A stretch of DNA of 56,396 nucleotides. It comes from Alangreenwoodia sp964438605 (GTDB lineage: Bacteria; Bacillota; Clostridia; Peptostreptococcales; Anaerovoracaceae). The stretch lies in contig CAYTKT010000011.1 of NCBI GenBank assembly GCA_964438605.1, forward strand, positions 1 through 56,396, in the 5' to 3' direction. Below are positions 44,895-53,538 of the stretch, piece by piece. Position 1 is the stretch's first letter; each line of letters starts with the position of its first letter. The notes beneath the pieces are model-generated. The model saw nothing but the letters and a program-made list of their open reading frames with translations, had not been told where the DNA came from and made no database searches. Position numbers and translations under genes: made by a program.

Positions 44895-46472
44895 ATGGCG
44901 GAAATCATCAGCGCGAAACAGGCGGCAGAATTGATTCAGGATAACGATGTAGTCGTTTTTGCCGCGGACGGACTTGTAAATTTCCCGAATGAGATCGTAG
45001 AGGCGGCGGAACAGCGCTTTTTAAAGGAGGGCCATCCGGCAAATATTACAAGCCTGCGTGCGGCCGGAGTCGGCAATTTTATAGATCAGGGTGAGCACGC
45101 ATGGAGCCGGGAGGGTATGATTTCAAGGACGATTTCATCTTACCTGAGCGTATGCCCGGCGCTTTGCAAAATGGTTGAAGATGAAAAAATTCAGGGGTAT
45201 ATGTTCCCTCTCGGACCGATTATGCAGCTTTTTCAGGAGGTCGGCCGCGGGATGCCGGGCGTAATGACGAAAATTGGACTGGGAACTTTTATGGATCCGC
45301 GTTTTGACGGCGGTAAGCTTAACAAACTGACAAAGGAACAGGGCGAAGATCTGGTGGAATATATTCCTGATTTTCTTGGAGAGGAATATCTTTTTTATAA
45401 ATCGCCGGGGATGGATGTGGCGCTTCTTCGCGGGACGTCGGCTGATCCTCACGGCAATATCAGCTGTGAAAAAGAGGCGCTCAATATCGAAATGACGGCT
45501 GTGGCACAGGCGGTGAAGGCCAGCGGAGGCATTGTAATCTGCCAGGTGGAACGGCTCGTCGAACTTCATACGGTCAACCCTCATATGATTAAGACACCGG
45601 GAATTTATATTGATTATATCGTTGTGGCTGAAAGACCGGAGAAAATTCCTCAGAATTTTGACAGAAGGAATAATCTTAATTATAATCCGGCGTTTACGGG
45701 TGAGAAAATCGTGGAACTGACGCAGGATAATATTCGTATGCCGCTTGATCATAAGAAGGTTATTGCACGCAGAGTTGCAATGGAACTGCGAAAGGGCGAT
45801 CATGTGAATTTTGGAATCGGGATGCCGACTTTCGTTCCGTCTGTTCTTGCAGAGGCGGGGAAGCAGGATGATATCGTTATGATCTCGGAGACAGGCGCCA
45901 TCGGCGGTGTGCCGGGAGCGGGACGCGATTTCGGATGCCACTGGAATGCGGAGGCATTTGCCGATCACGGCGAGCATTTTTCTTATTTTGACGGCGGGAA
46001 TCTCGACGTCGGCGTTTTCGGGCTCAGCGAGGCAGATAAAGACGGCAATATGAATGTGAGCCATTTAAACGGAAGAATTTCAGGCGTCGGAGGATTTACG
46101 GATATTTCCACACGAAGCAAAAAGGTCATCTTTATGGGGACGTTTACCGCGGTGGGAATTGAAACGGAAGTTGGCGGCGGTGAGATAAGGATTGTGAAGG
46201 AAGGAAAATTTAAAAAGTTTATCAATAAATGCAGTAAAGTTTCTTTCGTCGCAGAGGAATTTTTGAAAAAGAGCGACAGTCTGCTCTATATCACGGAGCG
46301 CTGCGTTATCCGCAGGACGAAGGAGGGAATGATTCTCGAAGAAGTTGCGCCGGGGATCGATATTCAGACGCAGATCATAGATCAGTGCGATATTGATTTG
46401 ATTATGCCGCCGGGCGGGCCGCACCTGATGGACCGGTCAATTTTTATGGAAGACGGGTTCTGTTTGAAATGA
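44895..46472 (+). CDS. Family I acyl-CoA:acetate/propionate CoA-transferase
   Basis: 525 residues, a fused alpha-beta CoA-transferase like propionate CoA-transferase (Pct/YdiF). Two Rossmann-like halves. The catalytic Glu that forms the glutamyl-CoA thioester is in ISETGAIGGVPGAG (about residue 335). GIGMPTFVP and the Gly-rich GISGVGGFTDIS loop are seen. It moves CoA between short-chain acyl-CoAs and acetate, fitting a fermenter. RBS GGAGGG. The strong terminator at 46494 ends the ilvN-CoA-transferase unit. Confidence 0.93.
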   Translation: MAEIISAKQAAELIQDNDVVVFAADGLVNFPNEIVEAAEQRFLKEGHPANITSLRAAGVGNFIDQGEHAWSREGMISRTISSYLSVCPALCKMVEDEKIQGYMFPLGPIMQLFQEVGRGMPGVMTKIGLGTFMDPRFDGGKLNKLTKEQGEDLVEYIPDFLGEEYLFYKSPGMDVALLRGTSADPHGNISCEKEALNIEMTAVAQAVKASGGIVICQVERLVELHTVNPHMIKTPGIYIDYIVVAERPEKIPQNFDRRNNLNYNPAFTGEKIVELTQDNIRMPLDHKKVIARRVAMELRKGDHVNFGIGMPTFVPSVLAEAGKQDDIVMISETGAIGGVPGAGRDFGCHWNAEAFADHGEHFSYFDGGNLDVGVFGLSEADKDGNMNVSHLNGRISGVGGFTDISTRSKKVIFMGTFTAVGIETEVGGGEIRIVKEGKFKKFINKCSKVSFVAEEFLKKSDSLLYITERCVIRRTKEGMILEEVAPGIDIQTQIIDQCDIDLIMPPGGPHLMDRSIFMEDGFCLK

Positions 46473-46487
46473 CGGCAGAATGGAAAC

Positions 46488-46523
46488 AAAAAAACGGGCG
46501 CAGGCGACTGCGTCCGTTTTTTT
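46488..46523. terminator. Bidirectional terminator
   Basis: ACGGGCGCA (46494-46502) / TGCGTCCGT (46509-46517), flanked by A7 and T7. It serves the CoA-transferase and the convergent gene 46522-47763, whose last codon overlaps the hairpin edge. Confidence 0.88.
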
Positions 46524-47763
46524 AATCTTCCGGCCCGCCGGTGATGACCGACAGAAATTCATCGAAGTTTTCGAAGTTGCTTTTGAGAAATTCGTGTAGG
46601 ATGGGCTCACGGAATTCGTATTTTCGCGATATGCGCATATAATTTGTCATCAGGGCCAGGGTGACGTGAAGTTCCGCTTCGTAGACAGCCTCATAGCTGT
46701 AAGCGATGACGAGCAGCTGGTCGTAGTCAGACAGGAAGTACATGGCGCGGATATCGTCGTTCATGCGAAATGTCTGCTTGCCTACGTGGTCGTTCGTTTC
46801 ATAAAAGTCGATGTAGAGCCGTCCTGTTTCGTACAGCGTTTCGGTGAACGTTTCGGCATAGATCTGGAAACATTCCTGGAAGGACTGGCTGTCGATTTCA
46901 TAAACGGTGATGAATTCCGAGCAGTTCATAACCATTGCGGCTTCTGCGGGAGTGATCGGGAAAGAGGAACACTGCTCTGCATGGATTACACGGCATGGCT
47001 CCTGTTGTAATTGAAGTTCGGATGTTACGATATGGTATGTGCCGTTGTACTCGATGACAGACTCGCAAAGGTATCTGCCGCTGCCGGAAACGCCGTAATG
47101 CTCAATTGTGTTTCGGCATAGCGCGGACGGATGGTTTTCTGTGTAAAGGTTATCAATGATGCTGTCCGGCCGATAGTCCGGCGTGACAGTAAGAAGGTCC
47201 TTGTTTTCAGACTGCGGCAAAGTCAGGAACGCGCATCCTCTCCTGTCATTTGCGAATGTGCGCATCAGGAAGTAATTGATTACGAAATATGGCATGTTGA
47301 CTGTTCCGCAAAGGCGGCTGAACAGATTGTCGTATTCGTCCAGCGTGAGTTCCTGAACGGGAGAAAGCAGAAATGAATAGTTTTGGTATCCTTCAGGCAT
47401 ATTTTGTTTAAATTTATCATTTATTTTTATATATGATTGCAGGATAAACCGTGCTTCCGCTTCTGTTACGGTAATGACGTCGCCACCGAGTGCGCCCAGC
47501 AGACGGCGGCGTTCAAGTTTTATTTTCTCCGGATTATTGCCGTAGTCTTCCGTGTATGATTCCAGTCCGAATTCTTCCGCATCCAGATAAAAAATCTGGT
47601 AAAATGTTTCCGGGCGGCCGTGGTAAGTGACTTTCCACTGGAGTTCCATTCCGATTACGCCCATGAGACGTGTATTTGTCGCATATCCGGCGATAAATTC
47701 ACGTTCGGTATTTTCGTCTGATATTTGTTTTCCACCTTTTATTACAGTAAATTTTGCATTCAT
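46522..47763 (-). CDS. Protein of unknown function, 413 residues
   Basis: Not recognised. Soluble and acidic, with no signal peptide or transmembrane segment. Tyr/Phe- and Glu-rich, with scattered Cys but no CxxC motif. It opens MNAKFTVIKGGKQISDEN and contains RRRLLGALGGDVITVTEAEARF and a C-terminal SVITGGPED. The reading frame is long, codon use is like its neighbours, and AGAGGCGA precedes the ATG, so it is a real gene. A TATAAT-like -10 lies at 47782-47787 on the minus strand. It is divergent from aspartokinase, with a 428-bp shared spacer. Confidence 0.8.
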   Translation of the reverse strand: MNAKFTVIKGGKQISDENTEREFIAGYATNTRLMGVIGMELQWKVTYHGRPETFYQIFYLDAEEFGLESYTEDYGNNPEKIKLERRRLLGALGGDVITVTEAEARFILQSYIKINDKFKQNMPEGYQNYSFLLSPVQELTLDEYDNLFSRLCGTVNMPYFVINYFLMRTFANDRRGCAFLTLPQSENKDLLTVTPDYRPDSIIDNLYTENHPSALCRNTIEHYGVSGSGRYLCESVIEYNGTYHIVTSELQLQQEPCRVIHAEQCSSFPITPAEAAMVMNCSEFITVYEIDSQSFQECFQIYAETFTETLYETGRLYIDFYETNDHVGKQTFRMNDDIRAMYFLSDYDQLLVIAYSYEAVYEAELHVTLALMTNYMRISRKYEFREPILHEFLKSNFENFDEFLSVITGGPED

Positions 47764-48191
47764 ATAAATCGCCTCTACAAAATTATATCGTATTTATGAC
47801 AAATTGTGCATAGGTTCTTCGAAAATATCTGTGAAGTTTGTGTGTTTTTTTTTAAGAGAAGTTGACCCGAACCGGAGGATATTATACAATTTTTAATTAG
47901 TACGGGCCGCCGCCGGCCGGTGCAGTTTTTGCGCCGGTGTTCGTGAGATTTATGAATACGGCAATACTGAGAGATGATTATTAAGATAGCAGAGACTTTC
48001 TGTTTTCATGCAGGGTGCGCGAAGTCGTAGTCGTATCCTGCGCGTGCTGCGGGCGCTGTGCATCGGAGCGGGGCCGTCAGGCGGGTTACGGGTGCGCGGT
48101 ACCGCGTACCCGTAACCCGCCATACACCATGGTATTCTGTGCACTGCAAATGGGCGGTATTTAACATAATGAAAGGAACTGAAAAATAAAA
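47764..48191 (+). promoter_or_regulatory. Aspartokinase leader region with 42-bp near-perfect palindrome
   Basis: Promoter TTGACC (47862-47867), 17 bp, TACAAT (47885-47890), giving a leader of about 295 nt. The leader is GC-rich and structured: CCGGTGCA/TGCGCCGG (47917-47937), GCAGG/CCTGC around 48010-48056, and a 21-bp inverted repeat with no loop at 48080-48121 (centre GGTACC, one G-T mismatch). No U-run follows, so it is not a standard terminator. Lysine-riboswitch landmarks (AGAGGTGC, GCCGAAG) are absent. AAAGGA at 48173 is the likely RBS, at a long 13-nt spacing. Confidence 0.6.
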
Positions 48192-49502
48192 ATGGGTACA
48201 AAGGTAGTGAAATTCGGCGGATCGTCCGTAGCCGACGCGATCCAGCTTCAGAAGGTGAAAAATATTGTTTTGTCGGACCCTGACAGAAAATATGTTGTGG
48301 TTTCTGCACCGGGCAAGCGTTATGCGGACGATAATAAAATTACAGACCTGCTTTATCTGTGCAAAGCCCATGTGGATCATAATATTCCGGTAGACCATAT
48401 TTTCCAGGTAATCTGTGACAGATATAAGATTATGGAGGCCAATCTGGGCGTTGATGCGAATATAACAGCAGAACTGGAAAAAATCAGAAGCAATCTGTAC
48501 CCAGGCGTTACGGCGGATTACATCGCAAGTCGCGGTGAATACCTCTGCGGTTTGCTGACGGCTGCCTTTTTGGAGTTTGACTTTGTGGATCCGGCGGGTC
48601 TGATCAAGTTTGACGAAAGGGGCCGTTATCTTGCGGCAGAAACGCAGGAAGCTCTGTCGGCTGAGCTGGCGAAGCACGAAAAAGCCGTCATTCCGGGATT
48701 TTACGGATCGATGCCTGACGGTTCTATCAAGACGTTTTCAAGAGGCGGTTCAGATGTCACGGGTTCTCTTGTAGCAAAAGCTGTAAATGCCGATCTGTAC
48801 GAGAACTGGACGGACGTTTCGGGCTTTCTGATGGCCGATCCGCGAGTCGTCGACAATCCGAAGCCGATTCAGCAGATTACATATAAAGAGCTTCGGGAGC
48901 TGTCTTATATGGGCGCAAGCGTTCTTCACGAGGATGCAGTATTCCCCGTCAGGGAAGTCAATATCCCGATTAACATCAGAAATACGAATGAGCCGGACCA
49001 TCCAGGCACAATCATTTCAGATACTGCGGTGCCGAGCGAAAATATTATTACGGGCATCGCCGGCAGAAAGGATTTTGCGGTCATCGCGCTTTATAAAAAT
49101 ATGATGAATTCCGAAATTGGTTTCGTCAAAAAACTGCTTACAATTCTGGAAAACAATGATATTTCTTTTGAGCATCTGCCCAGCGGCATCGACACAGTCT
49201 GCGTTATCATCTCAGAAAAGCAGCTGGAAGGCAAACTTCAAGATCTGCTCGAAGACATAGAAAGACACCTCAAACCGGATACGCTTGAGGTTTATCAGGA
49301 TATCGCGCTGATTGCGACTGTTGGAACGGGCATGAGCCGGCGGCTTGGTGTTTCCGCACGTCTTTTCAGTGCGCTGACGGAGGCAGAAGTCAACGTCAGA
49401 ATGATTGATCAGGGTTCGAGTGAAATGAATATTATCGTCGGCGTTGAAAACAGTCAGTTTGAAACAGCAATCCGGGCGATTTACAATGCATTTGTATCAT
49501 AG
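48192..49502 (+). CDS. lysC: Aspartate kinase
   Basis: 436 residues, monofunctional aspartokinase; first step to lysine, threonine, methionine and (in spore formers) dipicolinate. N-terminal KVVKFGGSSVADA (nucleotide/Asp site), FSRGGSDVTGSLVA, and MSYMGASVLHEDAVFPV-type segments are seen. Two C-terminal ACT modules (about 300-436) for allosteric control. The start ATG 48192 is fixed by VVKFGG. Leader control is likely (see 47764-48191). secA follows after 17 bp. Confidence 0.95.
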   Translation: MGTKVVKFGGSSVADAIQLQKVKNIVLSDPDRKYVVVSAPGKRYADDNKITDLLYLCKAHVDHNIPVDHIFQVICDRYKIMEANLGVDANITAELEKIRSNLYPGVTADYIASRGEYLCGLLTAAFLEFDFVDPAGLIKFDERGRYLAAETQEALSAELAKHEKAVIPGFYGSMPDGSIKTFSRGGSDVTGSLVAKAVNADLYENWTDVSGFLMADPRVVDNPKPIQQITYKELRELSYMGASVLHEDAVFPVREVNIPINIRNTNEPDHPGTIISDTAVPSENIITGIAGRKDFAVIALYKNMMNSEIGFVKKLLTILENNDISFEHLPSGIDTVCVIISEKQLEGKLQDLLEDIERHLKPDTLEVYQDIALIATVGTGMSRRLGVSARLFSALTEAEVNVRMIDQGSSEMNIIVGVENSQFETAIRAIYNAFVS

Positions 49503-49519
49503 CAGGAAAAGAGGAAAAA

Positions 49520-52294
49520 ATGGGTGTTATGGAGTTTATGTTTGGCGATCTCAATAAAAGAGAGATCAAAAAACTGGAAAAAATAGCGGAAAAGGTAGAA
49601 TCATATGAGGAAGCGATGCAGCAGCTTACGGACGATGAGCTGCGGGCGAAGACAAAGGAATTTCAAGACAGGTGCCAGAATCAGGGAGAATCTCTCGACA
49701 GTCTGTTGCCGGAAGCCTTTGCTGTGTGCCGTGAAGCTGCGGATCGTGTACTTGGCATGAAACACTTCCATGTTCAGATTATCGGCGGTATCGTGCTGCA
49801 TCAGGGGCGCATCGCTGAGATGAAGACAGGCGAAGGAAAGACGCTGGTGGCCACGCTTCCAGCTTATCTCAATGCGCTCGAAGGCAAGGGCGTTCACGTC
49901 GTGACGGTCAACGATTATCTGGCAAAGCGAGATATGGAATGGATGGGAAAGGTTTATACATTTCTCGGACTGACTGTAGGCGGCGTATTTCACAATGTGC
50001 CGCCTGAGGAACGCAAGAAGGCGTATCAGGCGGACATCACTTATGGAACGAATAACGAATTCGGTTTTGATTATCTTCGTGACAATATGGTCAGCTATCG
50101 CGAAGATATGGTACAGCGCGGGCTGAATTACGCGATTGTCGATGAGGTGGACAGTATTCTGATCGATGAAGCGCGGACGCCGCTGATTATTTCCGGTGCG
50201 GGCGAAAAGTCGACTGACCTGTATGTCCAGGCGGACCGTTTCGTCAGAAATTTCAAATTGGATCAGGATTTTACGATGGAGGAAAAGGACAAAACAATTT
50301 CTCTGACTGAGGAAGGTGTTGCCAGATGTGAGGATTACTTTAATCTGGAAAATTTCTCCGATCCTGAAAATATGGAAATCAATCATCATATTATGCAGGC
50401 GCTGCGAGCAAATAATCTGATGAAACGGGACGTGGATTACGTCGTCAACGATGGCGAAGTTATTATCGTCGATGAGTTTACGGGCCGCCTTATGTACGGA
50501 AGACGTTACAGCAACGGTCTTCATCAGGCGATTGAAGCGAAGGAAGGACTGTCTGTCCGCAGTGAATCAAAGACGCTGGCGACAATTACGCTTCAGAATT
50601 ATTTCCGTATGTTTAACAAGCTGGCGGGCATGACGGGTACCGCGAAAACAGAGGAAGAAGAATTCCGCGATATTTACAATATGGATGTCGTCATTATTCC
50701 GACAAACCGGGAAATTCAGCGTATCGACATGGAAGACAGTGTTTACGTCAACGAAAACGCGAAATTTAACGCGATCGCCGATGAAATCGTTTCTGTTCAT
50801 GAGACAGGAAGACCTGTTCTTGTAGGTACGATTTCCATTGAAAAATCGGAGGCTATCAGCAATCTGCTGCGCAAGCGCGGGGTGAAGCATAATGTTTTGA
50901 ACGCGAAACATCATGAAAAGGAAGCGGAAATCGTTGCGGAAGCCGGCAGACTTGGAATGGTAACGATTGCCACAAATATGGCAGGCCGAGGGACAGATAT
51001 TATCCTCGGCGGGAATCCGGAATTTGAGGCGAAAAAGGAGATGCGGAAGCTCGGTTATGATGAGAATACGATTTCCTACGCGTCGAGCAGGATTCCACTG
51101 GACGACGCAGATCTGCTCGCGGCCAGAGAAGAATACGACAAATTTTACAATAAATTTAAGGAAGAACGCCAGGCGGAACATGAAAAGGTGATCGAACTGG
51201 GCGGCCTTCATATTATAGGTACGGAACGCCATGAGTCGAGACGTATCGACAATCAGCTGCGGGGCCGTGCCGGAAGACAGGGCGATCCGGGTTCCACGAA
51301 GTTTTTTGTGGCACTTGACGATGATCTGATGCGTCTTTTCGGCGGCGACAGGATTCAGGTGCTGATGCAGAAGATGTCTCCGTCAGAGTCGGAGCCGATT
51401 GAGTCAAAAACGCTCACAAAAACGATTGAAAATGCGCAGAAGAAGGTGGAAGGGCGCAATTTTACGTCACGTAAATACGTTCTTCAGTACGACAATGTCA
51501 TGAATAAGCAGCGTGAAATCATTTATTCGGAGCGCAGGAAGGTTCTCGACGGGGAGGATTTACGTTCCCATATTTTAGGAATGGCTGAGGAGTTTGCGGA
51601 CGCGGCGATTGAAACGTGTACGGCGGAATCAAGATTCGTAGAGGAATGGGATCTGGCAGGTCTGGAAAACACGATGAAACGTTTGTGGAACGGGTTTAAA
51701 CTGCCTGAGTACGAGGAAAATGCGGACGTGACGCCGGAATCGCTGAAGGAAGACGTTCATAATATAATCGAGGCGGGTTACGCGGCGAAGGAAGAAGAAA
51801 TCGGAGCGGAACGTATGCGCGAGCTCGAACGCATGATTTTGATTCGTGTGGTTGACAATAAATGGATGGACCATATTGATGCGATGGACCAGCTCAAGAC
51901 GGGTATCGGGCTGCGCGGACTGGGCCAGCAGGATCCGGCGATGGCATACGCAGCAGAAGGCTTCGATATGTTTGAAGAAATGATTTCCAATATTAGGGAA
52001 GAAGCTGTGAAATTCTGCTTTAATGTGACGATTCAGACAAATACAGAACGGAAACAAGTTATGAAAGTCGGCAGCGCGGAAAAAGAAGAAGCCGCACCGT
52101 CTATCGGCGGAGCTTCCGGGGCAGCGCGGGGACGCGGGTCGGAACTGCCGAAAGCAGCGCCGAAGCCGAACGCCGCAGGAGGCGACGCGAAGCCTGAACC
52201 TGTCCGCAGAGCGACGCCGAAGGTGGGGCGGAATGATGACTGTCCGTGCGGTTCCGGGTTGAAGTATAAGAAGTGCTGTGGAAAGAATGTGTAA
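49520..52294 (+). CDS. secA: Preprotein translocase ATPase SecA
   Basis: 924 residues. NBD1 with Walker A MKTGEGKTL and DEVDSILIDEARTPL; the preprotein crosslinking domain (about 225-370); NBD2 with TNMAGRGTDI and GTERHESRRIDNQLRGRAGRQGD; helical wing and scaffold domains. The C-terminus ends in a zinc-binding SEC-C motif (CPCGSGLKYKKCC) after a Gly/Ala/Pro-rich linker. Drives Sec export, including the SLH protein. RBS GAGGAAAA. prfB follows after 100 bp, the usual secA-prfB pair. Confidence 0.98.
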   Translation: MGVMEFMFGDLNKREIKKLEKIAEKVESYEEAMQQLTDDELRAKTKEFQDRCQNQGESLDSLLPEAFAVCREAADRVLGMKHFHVQIIGGIVLHQGRIAEMKTGEGKTLVATLPAYLNALEGKGVHVVTVNDYLAKRDMEWMGKVYTFLGLTVGGVFHNVPPEERKKAYQADITYGTNNEFGFDYLRDNMVSYREDMVQRGLNYAIVDEVDSILIDEARTPLIISGAGEKSTDLYVQADRFVRNFKLDQDFTMEEKDKTISLTEEGVARCEDYFNLENFSDPENMEINHHIMQALRANNLMKRDVDYVVNDGEVIIVDEFTGRLMYGRRYSNGLHQAIEAKEGLSVRSESKTLATITLQNYFRMFNKLAGMTGTAKTEEEEFRDIYNMDVVIIPTNREIQRIDMEDSVYVNENAKFNAIADEIVSVHETGRPVLVGTISIEKSEAISNLLRKRGVKHNVLNAKHHEKEAEIVAEAGRLGMVTIATNMAGRGTDIILGGNPEFEAKKEMRKLGYDENTISYASSRIPLDDADLLAAREEYDKFYNKFKEERQAEHEKVIELGGLHIIGTERHESRRIDNQLRGRAGRQGDPGSTKFFVALDDDLMRLFGGDRIQVLMQKMSPSESEPIESKTLTKTIENAQKKVEGRNFTSRKYVLQYDNVMNKQREIIYSERRKVLDGEDLRSHILGMAEEFADAAIETCTAESRFVEEWDLAGLENTMKRLWNGFKLPEYEENADVTPESLKEDVHNIIEAGYAAKEEEIGAERMRELERMILIRVVDNKWMDHIDAMDQLKTGIGLRGLGQQDPAMAYAAEGFDMFEEMISNIREEAVKFCFNVTIQTNTERKQVMKVGSAEKEEAAPSIGGASGAARGRGSELPKAAPKPNAAGGDAKPEPVRRATPKVGRNDDCPCGSGLKYKKCCGKNV

Positions 52295-52394
52295 AAGGTA
52301 AAGGATGTGCGCAAAGGTTGCAGCCGGCAGATGCGCGCAGGAGTACAGGAGTAATATATAGTTTCAGGGATATTTTTTGAAAGGAAGTGAGAAA

Positions 52395-53493
52395 ATGCTG
52401 GAACTCGATCAGATCAAATATGAGATGCCGGGCGTACACGGCAATTTAAAAGAATTGGGTGAGTCCCTTTGACGTCGCAGGGCTCAGGAAAAAATTAGAA
52501 ACGATTGACACACAGCTGCAAAAAGAAGATCTGTGGAATGATCCTGAAGCTGCACAAAAGATAATGCGCGAAAAGAAGTCGGCGGAGCGCAGTCTTAACG
52601 ATTATGCGGCGCTGGAAAACAGTTTGTCTGATATTGAAGTGCTGATTGAGATGGCTGAGGAGGAAGACGACGCATCTCTCGTCGGTGAAATTTCAGAGAA
52701 TTTTGCAGCGCTGAAGGAATCCATGGAAACGCTGCGTCTTCAGACACTGCTCGACGGTGAATATGACAGGAACAATGCAATTATTTCGATCCACGCGGGT
52801 TCTGGCGGGGTGGATGCCCAGGACTGGGCCGGAATGTTGCTGCGCATGTATACGCGATGGGCGGAGCGCCGGGGATACCGGGTAAAAACGCTTGATCTCC
52901 AACGGGATGACGAGGAAGGCATAAAAAATGCGACGCTGCTGATCGAAGGCGAAAATGCTTACGGTTATCTGAAAAACGAGCGCGGCGTTCACCGGCTCGT
53001 CCGAATTTCTCCGTTTGATTCAAATGCGCGGCGTCATACGTCTTTCGCATCTCTCGATGTTTCACCGGAACTTGACGACGATATTACTGTGGAAATCGCA
53101 CCGGAGGATATACGTATTGATACGTATCGTTCCAGCGGGGCGGGCGGCCAGCATGTCAATACGACGGATTCTGCCGTGCGGATCACTCATCTGCCGACGA
53201 ATATCGTTGTTTCATGTCAGAACGAGCGTTCCCAGCATCAGAATAAGGAAGTTGCGATGAAGGTTCTGACAGCCAAACTCATAGAGTTAAAAGAGCGGGA
53301 AAATAAGGAGCGCATAGATGAACTTCGCGGTGATTATGGACAGATTACCTGGGGAAATCAGATTCGTTCCTATGTTTTCCAACCGTATACCATGGTTAAG
53401 GATCACAGAACGAATGCCGAAGTCGGCGATGTGGACCGTGTCATGGACGGTGATCTTGATTATTTCATTAACGAAAAGCTGAAGCAGCGGTAA
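52395..53493 (+). CDS. prfB: Peptide chain release factor 2, programmed +1 frameshift
   Basis: RF2 reads UAA/UGA stops. The 5' frame starts at ATG 52395 (AAGGAAGTGAG upstream) and runs 25 codons to CTT (52467-52469) and an in-frame TGA (52470-52472). Slipping +1 on CTT-T continues with GAC at 52471 to the stop at 53493, giving about 365 residues. The site CTTTGAC with an SD-like GGGTGAG just upstream is the classic autoregulatory prfB frameshift. After the shift: the SPF motif (RISPFDSNARRH) that selects UGA/UAA, and GGQ in SSGAGGQHVNTTDSAVRITH, the peptidyl-tRNA hydrolysis site and PrmC substrate. Confidence 0.97.
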
Positions 53494-53538
53494 TTTGCCG
53501 CTGTTTCGTTTAAACAGAAGGCTTTGACAGAGGGCAGA

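Noticed and set aside
48080..48121. T-box antiterminator or lysine riboswitch upstream of lysC
   Set aside because: GGTACCGCG is present, but AGGGTGG is interrupted and no specifier stem or U-run terminator is seen; L-box landmarks are absent.
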